From Hofstenia miamia (taxonomy: Eukaryota; Xenacoelomorpha; Acoela), in contig SCFE01000080.1 of assembly GCA_004352715.1 (NCBI GenBank), positions 1,398,312 to 1,462,311 on the forward strand: a DNA stretch of 64,000 nucleotides, written 5' to 3'. The translations under genes were made by a program, and so were the position numbers. The notes below the pieces were generated by a model. It made no database searches. It saw only the letters and a program-made list of their open reading frames with translations, and had not been told where the DNA came from. Of this stretch, positions 25,201 through 30,887 are shown piece after piece (positions within the stretch are counted from its first letter, which is position 1; every line of letters starts with the position of its first letter).

Positions 25201-28200
25201 GAAAGACAACGTATAAATGTAAGAGTTGACAACAAAATAAAGATATATATTAACACCAAAAAATAATTATTTACTAATTAATTTATGTATATAATTTAAA
25301 TATTATTTGCGATTGAAAATCTTATCATTTTTTACCCCTTAGTAGTGTTAGGGTGGCACTATTCTGCACCTTCGCCTGCTTTATTTAAGCTAGAACAAAT
25401 TTTGTATTGTCTTCAAATTTTGATGATGACAAAATATATATATGAATTAAAAATAATCGGTAATAAAAAATAATTAGCATTGTCTCTTAAACGTTAAATG
25501 TCCCTTCATAGTAAATTAATTTGAGTGTTGTGTTATTGTTCGCTATTTTTTTAATGTTATTATATGTCAAACATTATATTGCTTCTTCACTTTTGCATGC
25601 ATTAAAGCAGTCATACAAACAATGAGCTATTAACTCACACGTACTTGATAGACAAATCTCCCAATAATTATGGGCAAAGGAGGACATCAGAGTATTTTAG
25701 AAGGTTACCGTAAACTGGGGTGAGTTCGCCGTGTTTAGACCCCTTTTTAAAGTAAAGTAAACACAATTTTATTATTGTAAGTAGTATAAAAAAATTCAAG
25801 TTGCTACATTGTGTTGAAGTTATTACCTATCTAATGGTAGTCTCTTGGGGTGAGTTCGCCACTTTTAAAATAGACCTACAGGCTTTCAAAGTCAAGGATA
25901 TTGCGATTTTTGGTTTGGGGTGAGTTCGCCGCCTATAAATATTTTGTTTAAAAAAATAATAATTTTCAATATTTCAGTGTTTATTAACAGAAAGCAATGC
26001 TTAAAGTATGTAAAACATTTTAAGAATTAGGCATATATGATATACATCATTACTAGACAAAATTACAGTTGCATGCATCCAGAAATAAAAGTATATAAAC
26101 TATGTTAATTTTCATTGTCACATGTAAGACAAACATAAAAAGGATCTTCTGTACCTTTATTGCAGATGCCATAGTGCCATTTTAGACATAATAAACATTG
26201 CAACCAGTCGGGTCTACTTGGACCAGCATCATTTCGAGGTTCAACACTGCTTGTACTTGGACCAGCATCAAAAGCAGTTATTGTTAAATTAGATCCAGGC
26301 TGAGTTTGAATTTTCTTATCACGGTTCGCTTTTGGGTGCTCCACTTCTCCTCTGCTCCTCTTCAGTAGGTTGATTAATATTGCATCCAACTCTCGACCAA
26401 GATCTAGATTTGTCCTTTGCTCAGAAGGGAGTTTTCTCAAAACCATGTCTTTGTCAAATGGAACCAGACCGCAGGCTCGAAATCCAGATTGAAGATTTCT
26501 TTTGAAGGAGTCTTGGGATTGGACCCAAAGGCTGTTTAACAATGAAGGGAAATATTCCTTTGGCAGAGGTCCTTTTATTCGTGATTCTAAGCGCCATCGG
26601 TCGAGAACACGCCTCCACGTCTCTTTCATGCCTCTGAAAACAGCTACGTCTAATGGTTGTAGAATGTGCGTCGCATTAGCCACCAAATTGGTAAAGTAAA
26701 TGCTTTTTTCTTGACAAATTCGAACAACTTCTGGCGAAAAATGACTAGCAAGGTTGTCACCAACCAGGACTTTTTTCCCTTCCAATTTGTCTGCATGGGG
26801 TATGAATATTGTTGTAAACCACTTTTCGAAGGTGACCATGTCAAACCATCCATTAGCAGAAACGGCATATGCAGTACCGAGAGGACCACCTTTAGTCCAA
26901 TTTTCATAGATGTTTTTAGCTTTATAAACCACCATAGGTGCGAGCATTACACCATCCGCAGATCCGCAGCCCATTAATGAAATGGATATCAGTGAATGAT
27001 CTTTGCAGTTTTCAACCCGTTTGGTTCCCCGTCGCACTAAAACAGTCTTTGATCCCGGATCATCACTGATATTGGTCTCATCATAATTAAACACATTTGC
27101 AGGATGGATATCCGTTAGAACAGTCTCAATATTATTGAAATAGTTTGCAATTTCAACAGCATTGACTTGAGATCTTTTTCGTTTAATGTTGCCAGCAATT
27201 CTTTGTGCCAATTTATTTCTGTTCACAAAGGAGCGAATAAAGTCGATGCCGGGAAGATTATTTTTTAATCTCTTTTCGTTCATATTCTTTTTATCGAGAA
27301 CACCTTTAATTAAAAGTCTCACATCAATAGGAGTAAGGGGAAATCCCCATTCAGCAAACGCTTGCAGTACATTTACAATTTGCTGTTCCTCCATAACAGA
27401 AAATACGGGCTGCCCTCCTGAGCTTTTGGGGTGTTTTCCAGCGATCTTATCAGATAATGTTTTTCTAGGAATGTTGAATGTCTTCGCAGCATACGTAATG
27501 TTGCTTCTATGCTCTTTTACTGCTGCAATAGCCTGATCTAATTGTTCATTTGTGTAATTTTTATATTGATGACCCCTGACAGGAATATACTTTCGAGGCA
27601 TTTTGAGCTATTAATATACGCAGAATAAAAGACAAGCACTCAACACAGAACACTCTATGCAACTCAATAACCGTTGTATATTGATTGAATAATTTTCTCT
27701 AATTCTATTGGCCAAATAACTCATAGCATTTCTTATCACAATACGCTTATGTAAAGAAAAATATATAATTCACCCAACGGTGGCGAACTCACCCCAGTTA
27801 ACGGTACTAGAAAGTTACTTATGAGCTACTAGACGAATTTTTAAAACAGATTTTGCGTTTACTTGTACAGCTCATCTAGGGTTGACAGGTTACTGCTTAC
27901 CGCGGCAGGTTATGGGGGTTAGTAGTAACAAAAGGCTAACGTTTTCAAATTCCCATAGCACAAAGAGCTGAAGTTTTAGTAAGGCTAAAAAAAATAAAAA
28001 TGTTTTAATTTTTGTGTTGCCTATGTCTTTTGCATGCTAAAACAAATATGTGTACTAAATTTCAGAATGAAATACTTTTTGAATATAAATGTTTTAAAAA
28101 ATACATATATCAGCTTTTTGTACAGGCACTTACATAACAGGGCCCACACATGCAAAGAAAAAGAAAACCTCTTCAAAAAAACAACTTAAATTATTGATTT

Positions 28201-28498
28201 CATATTATTTTAGTTCTTAAAAATTGTTTCCTTATATGTTACAACTTCCATTCTTACGGAGATGAACTGCAAAATTATACTCAGTATAGTAGTAGAAATT
28301 CAAAAAAACTTGAAAATTGCCGCATAGTGCTTCTAGTAATTAATTTCTAATGAAAAAAAATAAGTTTTTGAAAAATTCATGTTCAAATATTCTTTTTGCC
28401 AAAGTACCAAGAGCTGAAAATATAAAAAACTAATATATTTATCCTGAAATGTACTAAAAGCTAATATGCTTTTCCAATTTTGTACAAACAGCTGAATA

Positions 28499-28536
<38 letters not shown>

Positions 28537-28633
28537 AAAGAAATATATTAGTGTTAAATGGTGTATATTTTCACTTTTAGGTGTTTGTTTTAAATCTNAC
28601 TTTACACTATTTTCTGTTCAGAATTGGCAGAAA

Positions 28634-28673
<40 letters not shown>

Positions 28674-29332
28674 AAATATATTAGTGTTAAATGGTGTATA
28701 TTTTCACTTTTAGGTGTTTGTTTTAAATCTTCAAGAATTTTCTAAGTCATTAGTTCCGAATCGGGGACCCACAGAGATTCTTTCACCACTGCCTGCGATT
28801 AAAACAAGACCTCACTCCCCTCGATGTATATCACAGACACATAATGTTTACGTTTCACCATATAAATCCTCGTCAAAAGGTATTGATTTTTTAATGTATA
28901 CATTTTTATATCCATTTTTAGAAAAAATTCCAAACTCAAATGGAAAAATAATTTATCAATTTTCAATAAGTCCAGCTAAAGTAAGTAAATTTTTGTATGC
29001 GTTTGTCTTAATGTCAGATATATTGTGTTAAAAGCTTAGCTTACAAATGTTTTACCAAATTCAATTCTGGCTATGATATTCATTACTTTTTTACAAATTA
29101 CATTGTTAGTTTTTTTACATCTATTCATATTAATCGGTGCTTTTTGTAATAGCCGACTTTAAATTCAACACTACTTTTAAACATCTATTACAATCTATTT
29201 TTACGGCAAGCACTTTATACGCTATTATCTTTTTTTAAACAAGTTTTAGTTCATTTTTCAAAGCAAAATGCCATTTTAAGTTGTAATGCGATCAAATACA
29301 CTGCTGACCATAACTAAATGAAAACTGTGACC

Positions 29333-29364
<32 letters not shown>

Positions 29365-30887
29365 CTTGTCATGTTTGCGTCTTATAGCGCTTTCTCTTTA
29401 ATTATGCTGAAATATATTAGTTAGCAAATGTTGTCACATTTTTGGAACAACTTTCGTATTAGTGAAAGATTCTCTGTGGTATTTGTCTAGACATCTACTC
29501 TAGATTGTGCAAATTTAATTGCATGCTTTTTGTAAAACCACTTCTAGCACAACTTCGAATGGGTCTCTTTTTATGATTCATCGAAATACTAACTTTTTTA
29601 ATTAAGGTTGAGTGGTTTTAGGAATTGTGCTATATTTTCATTATTCAATTCCGTTATTTTTTCCATATACAATCTGTAAGAATATTTTTCTAAATAAAAA
29701 ATTAATATAATGCAATTAAACTGATGCACATAAATTCGCACACAATTATAAATAACAGAATTCCCTAAATTCTTTCGAAAAGTATTTTATTGCTACAGGA
29801 AACCAAAGAAAAATTTAAGAAACAGGTAAATAGATTCAAAAAAGTGAATCTTGAGATTTTGATAGACGTCTTTCATGATTTTCTTGTTCTCCTTTATAAA
29901 GATCATAATGCACTTTCTGCTGTCAAGCTCTACGATATTGAGAACCATGATCTTGGCAGAGCGTGTGGAAACGAAGTTGAACTTAACCCTGGGGTGCAAA
30001 AGACTGACCTGCACGCTGATGATATGATGATCATTTTGCCGTTTTGATGAATTCTCATGACGATTAGCTTCTCGTCATAGGCATCCTGACCTTCTTGCTG
30101 TGTTACGAGATCTTCCCAAAATTCAGTAGGACCTGGGTTTGTTCGATTCGGCGCAGAATTGAGCTTACAACACTTGGTACATTTTGAATCTTCAATTCCT
30201 GAGCAACCTTGGAGATGTTGGTTTTCTCCACGATCTTGTGGGTCTTGATTGATGCTTGGGTTCTAATAAACATCGTTCTTTCCCTCCCCAACATCGTCTC
30301 GCCTACTTCATCAAAATGGTTTTGGAAACCCTTAGGTCTGTCGACCCGGCAGAGATGGTAGTCTCATTTATCTCAACTGCAATGTTAGAGGTCTTTAGGA
30401 GTGGTGTTTTCGCTTACCATAGCATTCAGCTTAAATGTCAGTGCTTAAATGACAGCAAGGCTAATGACCCTTCTCATGCAAAATTCAAAATTTGAAATAA
30501 TAAATACTTATCGATGCATTTGTGAATAGTGCCCAAACTTAGGCGCATCAGTTTAGTTTCTTCTTGAAATGTGTGTGAAGCTAAACAGACGGAATAGAAT
30601 GCATTGTATTTGAATTAGCTTATTGATAAAAATTAATATTTTATTAATGCACAAATGTGTCAAAAATATTACTCTTATTAGCATTTTATTAGAATCTTCA
30701 TGAAATTAATCAATTAATAAAAGCCAATGATCCAAAGAAGAGAGCGCTTGTGTTGGAAGAAACAGATTTGAAAGTAATTCGCTTAGACAGCTCTCTGCTT
30801 GATAAATACAAGACTTTGCAAAGATTTGATCAATCTGTTTCTGTATCTCCAATTTTAAGTGATGATGAATATGAAATGGATGACTAA
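2806..30887 (+). CDS. Retinoblastoma-like pocket protein (p107/p130 family), multi-exon, 5' end incomplete
   Basis: Spliced gene for a pocket protein, which by family knowledge binds E2F/DP factors and LxCxE proteins in the nucleus and represses cell-cycle genes. Probable 5' exons are 2806-2921 and 4113-4194. Secure exons are 13203-13337, 13386-13468, 13539-13659, 13705-13840, 13884-13945, 14598-14774, 14860-14974, 15018-15109, 28714-28879, 28922-28980 and 30693-30887 (stop TAA). All junctions are GT-AG and phase-consistent, giving about 446 residues for the secure part. The p107/p130 character shows in EERGDIIKFYN, ISQTHNVYVSP and KHLNSIEETILES. LxCxE-cleft residues appear kept (Tyr and Lys in CSCYIVGK, YN in KFYNEVF). 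Several Ser-Pro sites near the C-terminus suit CDK control. The A/B spacer is unusually short. Exons between 4194 and 13203 and the true start were not found; some may lie in the gaps at 8912 and 11358. Confidence 0.88.
3239..3600 (-). pseudogene. Tc1/mariner transposase relic, DDE half
   Basis: The minus strand carries KQNGARPQPSKVTKDCLEK and LPPNSADLPLIKNVWKVLQ, clearly the QQDGARPHT... and WPPNSPDLNPxxNVWxxL blocks of a mariner-like transposase. The second catalytic Asp is Asn. Upstream sequence is frame-broken. It lies in the intron between the two putative 5' exons of the pocket-protein gene, on the opposite strand. Confidence 0.75.
4113..4194 (+). CDS. Probable exon, end of the pocket-protein N-terminal domain
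   Basis: Flanked by TTTTTAG and GTAATT. With two bases from the previous exon it reads ECEACSPNVVINRVKEMSNA followed by FWAAYMM. The Cys, Val, Lys and FWxxY pattern fits the p107/p130 stretch just before the linker to pocket A. The identity is modest. Confidence 0.5.
4195..5760. other. Intronic AT-rich DNA, possible anonymous repeat
   Basis: Contains (TA)n at 4258-4291. The block 4680-5250 has paired TGACGTCA/TAACGTCAG-like ends and a GACCAGCCGCGG stretch, which suggest an anonymous non-coding repeat. Two overlapping 86-117-residue ORFs here on opposite strands show no family signature and are treated as chance. Confidence 0.3.
5770..7110 (+). pseudogene. piggyBac-like transposase relic
   Basis: Three diagnostic pieces lie in order but in different frames. 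QKGGVDIIDRKIREYFVYSY (6475-6535) matches the KGGVDxxD motif, WPVNIFYTVIDILRLANYII (6542-6604) the RWPxxxFYxxxD segment, and FICETCCKHNCTEH (6855-6896) the C-terminal Cys-rich domain. Frameshifts and stops separate them. Inverted subterminal repeats around AAAGGC...TTGG...TCC lie at 5770-5800, 5965-6000 and 7050-7090. Exact TTAA-flanked ends were not identified. Confidence 0.75.
7111..8798. other. Intronic AT-rich DNA with one Cys-rich ORF
   Basis: No recognised gene. The minus-strand ORF 7811-8098 has eight Cys, six of them clustered (KEACIDKCACDRKHKYGCIG), but no splice support or family match. The rest is unremarkable. Confidence 0.25.
8799..8834. repeat. (TA)n microsatellite, interrupted
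   Basis: TA runs separated by TACACA, next to a Penelope-like fragment. Confidence 0.85.
8838..8911 (+). mobile_element. Penelope-like element, C-terminal scrap
   Basis: Plus strand encodes RTNNTKYAEALLIKYANKNE, parallel to RTPNTNIAEALIIKNHNKDQ of the element at 40300. It runs into an assembly gap. Confidence 0.5.
8912..9911. other. Assembly gap (1000 N)
   Basis: Exactly 1000 Ns, so a gap of arbitrary size. ORFs spanning it are artefacts. Confidence 0.99.
9912..11357 (-). mobile_element. IS630-like (Tc1/mariner superfamily) element, copy 1, partial
   Basis: Near-identical to 22964-24658 of copy 2 apart from an internal deletion. It is cut at both ends by assembly gaps. It contains the left terminal array and a broken transposase gene on the minus strand. 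Confidence 0.85.
10405..11050 (-). pseudogene. IS630-like transposase, copy 1, defective
   Basis: The minus strand starts MGHGHGGKCISQKDRQ and then hits TGA where copy 2 has CGA (Arg), a CpG-type change. The HTH (IAVAHALGVKRDTAYRIV) follows. After TMKKIE the protein jumps to FAVAPHYGVIHKQIVVGGAT, skipping the stretch that holds the first catalytic Asp (DETGFD in copy 2). The second Asp is present in IIMDNAPCHN. The expected catalytic Glu after LNPI is TAA at 10435. Start, core and active site are therefore all damaged. Confidence 0.85.
11358..12357. other. Assembly gap (1000 N)
   Basis: Exactly 1000 Ns, ending against a TA repeat. It may hide the rest of copy 1 and pocket-protein exons. Confidence 0.99.
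12700..13013 (+). pseudogene. Mariner transposase C-terminal relic with terminal repeat
   Basis: Plus strand reads SVWFIVEVGAKPYKSLAPLK, then a stop, then LSPAALRLVPQNFNTSLELC and KGSHFE, the usual end of a mariner transposase (KALxREWDxxSPETLR...KGGHFE). The terminus ATACCCTGTA at 13004-13013 resembles the mariner end at 973. The N-terminal and catalytic parts are missing. Confidence 0.65.
13203..13337 (+). CDS. Pocket-protein exon: start of pocket A
   Basis: Encodes a helix-rich stretch with FIKSLYYKLLESILLSEWQR, matching the first pocket A helices of p107/p130 (LYYKxLE signature). The following intron is 48 bp (13338-13385). Confidence 0.85.
13386..13468 (+). CDS. Pocket-protein exon: pocket A
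   Basis: Encodes QDVFHKCLFCISSEIVLFS, the equivalent of the conserved FHRSLxACCLEIV segment. The donor is CAAG|GTACTT and two bases carry into the next exon. Confidence 0.85.
13539..13659 (+). CDS. Pocket-protein exon: pocket A
   Basis: Encodes LFPWTMDILELSSYDFYKII and then EVVVKIESGLTKAVVKHLNS, very close to p130. The following intron is 45 bp. Confidence 0.92.
13705..13840 (+). CDS. Pocket-protein exon: end of pocket A
   Basis: Encodes IEETILESHVWQSDSSFWNI and IPSCADVNYSNQLD, the conserved end of pocket A (family: PTCEEV). It ends in ATG-G before a 43-bp intron. Confidence 0.92.
13884..13945 (+). CDS. Pocket-protein exon: A/B spacer and start of pocket B
   Basis: Encodes DESPLGERPRKIGSLALFFR then K. 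The GSLALFFRK start of pocket B follows the end of pocket A after only about 20 residues. DESPLG is a possible CDK site. Confidence 0.92.
13946..14597. other. Intron of the pocket-protein gene, no feature seen
   Basis: A 652-bp AT-rich intron; no element signature or ORF of note. Confidence 0.6.
14598..14774 (+). CDS. Pocket-protein exon: pocket B
   Basis: Encodes VYLLASLRLRDLGERL, MWTVFEHSLV and LKDRHIDQILMCSCYIVGK, classic pocket B cyclin-fold helices. The Tyr of SCYIVGK and the Lys after it correspond to LxCxE-contacting positions. Confidence 0.95.
14860..14974 (+). CDS. Pocket-protein exon: pocket B
   Basis: Encodes SFHDIMRHYRFQPQASNKVY then RSVLI, matching the conserved QPQAxxxVYRSVLI block. 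Donor C|GTAAGC. Confidence 0.95.
15018..15109 (+). CDS. Pocket-protein exon: pocket B to FYN motif
   Basis: Encodes a p107/p130-like acidic insert, then EERGDIIKFYNE. Tyr-Asn of FYN are LxCxE-cleft residues. The donor GAG|GTAAAA opens a 13.6-kb intron. Confidence 0.93.
15146..16345 (-). pseudogene. Tc1-like transposon relic
   Basis: The left end CAGGCATGTGTAAAAGTTCT follows a TA at 15144. Minus-strand pieces in order are an HTH-like start (RNFIISKSMQGMTV, near 16300), GDIIAAFRKERTK, PVFSYESRFEVYQKRR (first catalytic Asp replaced by Tyr) and LADWPAQSPEINIIENIW (Glu kept, 15610-15672). Multiple frameshifts and stops. The right terminal repeat was not found. Inserted antisense in the large pocket-protein intron. 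Confidence 0.8.
16346..17166. other. Intronic AT-rich DNA, no feature seen
   Basis: Nothing recognisable between the Tc1 relic and the hAT target-site duplication. Confidence 0.5.
17241..18540 (-). pseudogene. hAT transposase, copy 1, defective
   Basis: Minus strand. The N-terminal part (18428 to 18162) has ADIPLWKLRNNQLRDLFAGI, then an in-frame TGA at 18159-18161. The frame then continues without shift into MAGKPIFLVVDESQVSGN, LLISDAARYMTSAAK (catalytic Asp region) and TCCAHLLHNCAMKF. Upstream of the ATG at 18428, in frame, lies a BED-like zinc-finger sequence (CILKCEKRFF...CASNKH). Relative to copy 2 about 107 bp is deleted near 17306, so the hATC dimerisation end is lost and the frame ends in unrelated residues. 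Confidence 0.85.
19036..19738. other. Single-N join, (TGAT)n tract and unassigned spacer
   Basis: The N at 19036 interrupts hAT copy 1 in the middle of GAGACA. It is followed by a (TGAT)n run (19037-19085) and about 650 bp without recognisable features up to copy 2. Confidence 0.7.
19739..21960 (-). mobile_element. hAT transposon copy 2, full length (about 2.2 kb)
   Basis: Both ends are present (TAGGGCCCCCAAAAAGT at left, its inverted counterpart ending 21960). The left flank is GTGATCAC and the right flank GTTATAAC, so this copy lacks a matching duplication of its own. The transposase gene lies on the minus strand. Further subterminal TTGACTTTATTGACTT-like motifs lie near both ends. Confidence 0.88.
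19863..21210 (-). pseudogene. hAT transposase, copy 2, one nonsense codon
   Basis: Same protein as copy 1 but with an intact C-terminus: SVEHSFSMLNKLLAKDRSFN then PKNIKKYLTLYFNK, the hATC dimerisation region. Apart from the in-frame TGA at 20829-20831 (identical position to copy 1, probably a former CGA codon) the frame is open from the BED-like finger to the stop. The initiating region near 21200 may carry a one-base frameshift: an ATG-led frame (MPKTPATTRQK) is offset from the BED-like frame. Confidence 0.85.
21969..22916. other. Intronic AT-rich DNA with an anonymous repeat
   Basis: (TA)n at 22466-22484. About 110 bp at 22795-22905 resembles 27830-27935 on the far side of the pogo element (shared GTTTAC...GTACAG and CTAGGGTTnnCAGGTT), suggesting an anonymous dispersed repeat. 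Confidence 0.45.
22919..23013. repeat. Left terminal array, five units at 21-bp spacing
   Basis: Core CAAAGATCCG (with variants AAATATCCG and AAAGTTCCG) starts at 22920, 22941, 22962, 22983 and 23004, exactly 21 bp apart. Confidence 0.9.
23353..24350 (-). CDS. IS630-like DDE transposase, copy 2, interrupted by an assembly gap
   Basis: ATG at 24350. Residues 1-60 carry a Lys/Arg-rich HTH (EDYIAVAHALGVKRDTAYRI) and a second HTH follows (CITLVSIAKSINEQYNIQIS). The first catalytic Asp is D153 in FIFFDETGFDLW. The frame enters the gap 23540-23800 after IVGSQRR. On its far side an open frame resumes at ELFDHYEDEMIEGESK and ends in VVPKAVRMEDL with stop at 23353. Copy 1 shows what the hidden part holds: IIMDNAPCHN and LNPI with 34 residues between Asp and the Glu position (DD34E spacing). 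No lesion is visible in the sequenced parts. The gap length is only an estimate, so frame continuity cannot be tested. Confidence 0.85.
24961..25078. repeat. Right terminal array, six units at 21-bp spacing
   Basis: CGGATCTTTG starts at 24961, 24984, 25005, 25026, 25047 and 25068. All steps are 21 bp except the innermost, which is 23. Confidence 0.9.
25081..25705. other. Intronic AT-rich DNA, no feature seen
   Basis: No ORF or element signature between the IS630-like and pogo-like elements. Confidence 0.5.
25717..25930. promoter_or_regulatory. Three subterminal direct repeats of the pogo element
   Basis: GGGGTGAGTTCGCC is perfect at 25717-25730, 25847-25860 and 25917-25930. Candidate transposase-binding sites by position; binding is inferred. 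Confidence 0.6.
26105..27601 (-). CDS. pogo-family transposase, intact, DD35D
   Basis: A 498-residue uninterrupted ORF with ATG at 27601. In order: pipsqueak-type HTH (about 12-55: NEQLDQAIAAVKEHRSNITY), CENP-B-type HTH region (about 60-145), and a DDE_1 catalytic core with Asp174 (FNYDETN), Asp282 (VGDNLASH) and Asp318 (ILQPLDVAVF), 35 residues apart. After a Lys-rich and Ser/Pro-rich linker there is a Cys/His cluster, CLLCLKWHYGIC...FYVCLTC (about 466-494), resembling a PHD-like zinc finger. By family it would cut and paste its own element at TA sites. No stops, frameshifts or missing catalytic residues are seen. Antisense within the pocket-protein intron. Confidence 0.93.
   Translation of the reverse strand: MPRKYIPVRGHQYKNYTNEQLDQAIAAVKEHRSNITYAAKTFNIPRKTLSDKIAGKHPKSSGGQPVFSVMEEQQIVNVLQAFAEWGFPLTPIDVRLLIKGVLDKKNMNEKRLKNNLPGIDFIRSFVNRNKLAQRIAGNIKRKRSQVNAVEIANYFNNIETVLTDIHPANVFNYDETNISDDPGSKTVLVRRGTKRVENCKDHSLISISLMGCGSADGVMLAPMVVYKAKNIYENWTKGGPLGTAYAVSANGWFDMVTFEKWFTTIFIPHADKLEGKKVLVGDNLASHFSPEVVRICQEKSIYFTNLVANATHILQPLDVAVFRGMKETWRRVLDRWRLESRIKGPLPKEYFPSLLNSLWVQSQDSFKRNLQSGFRACGLVPFDKDMVLRKLPSEQRTNLDLGRELDAILINLLKRSRGEVEHPKANRDKKIQTQPGSNLTITAFDAGPSTSSVEPRNDAGPSRPDWLQCLLCLKWHYGICNKGTEDPFYVCLTCDNEN
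27807..28502. other. Intronic AT-rich DNA
   Basis: 27830-27935 resembles 22795-22905. The rest shows nothing recognisable. Confidence 0.45.
28503..28730. repeat. (TA)n tracts with a duplicated intron end and splice acceptor
   Basis: 58 bases at 28540-28597 (intron 3' end, acceptor TTTTAG, first 17 bases of exon) are repeated exactly at 28673-28730, the copy used by exon 28714. Between them are a single N (28598), about 38 bp of other sequence and (TA)n. The first copy leads into non-coding sequence, so it is a decoy acceptor or an assembly join. Confidence 0.85.
28714..28879 (+). CDS. Pocket-protein exon: end of pocket B and phospho-tail
   Basis: Encodes LSPLPAIKTRPHSPRCIS and THNVYVSPYKSSSK, matching the conserved SPxPxI / SPRxISxxH / YxSP string of p107/p130. 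Phase 0 to exon 15018-15109. Its acceptor region is duplicated 132 bp upstream. Confidence 0.93.
28922..28980 (+). CDS. Pocket-protein exon: C-terminal region
   Basis: Encodes GKIIYQFSISPAK, equivalent to the YxFxxSPxK motif. The upstream intron is 42 bp and the donor is GTAAGT. Confidence 0.9.
28981..29792. other. Intron with (TA)n
   Basis: (TA)n at 29334-29360; otherwise AT-rich with no feature seen. Confidence 0.5.
29793..30300 (-). pseudogene. Tc1/mariner transposase relic
   Basis: The minus strand has an HTH-like start near 30290 (KTHKIVEKTNISKVAQELKI) and, further on, AKIMVLNIVELDSRKCIMIF followed by IKENKKIMKDVYQNL, resembling the KxMVxGxxSxDGKKCxxIFI...VYxxLL block between the first two catalytic residues. 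Stops and frame breaks separate the parts. It lies antisense in the last pocket-protein intron. Confidence 0.6.
30693..30887 (+). CDS. Pocket-protein terminal exon
   Basis: Encodes NLHEINQLIKANDPKKRALV onward and ends in an acidic tail SDDEYEMDD with stop TAA. The LxEINxLI and KKR pattern matches the p107/p130 C-terminus. Confidence 0.9.
   Translation, partial: NLHEINQLIKANDPKKRALVLEETDLKVIRLDSSLLDKYKTLQRFDQSVSVSPILSDDEYEMDD

Larger units (their letters stand above)
25708..27804 (-). mobile_element. pogo-type transposon, apparently complete
   Basis: TA dinucleotides (25706-25707, 27805-27806) flank inverted ends CCGT[AT]AACTGGGGTGAG...; the inverted match runs through TTCGCC. The 14-mer GGGGTGAGTTCGCC recurs at 25717, 25847 and 25917, and inverted at 27782, likely transposase-binding sites. 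One uninterrupted transposase gene fills the interior. Total 2097 bp. Confidence 0.93.

Noticed and set aside
26502-27536. Plus-strand and alternative-frame ORFs within the pogo transposase
   Set aside because: Antisense or out-of-frame shadows of the intact 498-residue transposase.
29790-30047. Plus-strand ORF with EVELNPGVQ resembling a 2A motif
   Set aside because: The final Pro of NPGP is missing and the minus strand of the same DNA carries Tc1/mariner motifs, so the resemblance is accidental.
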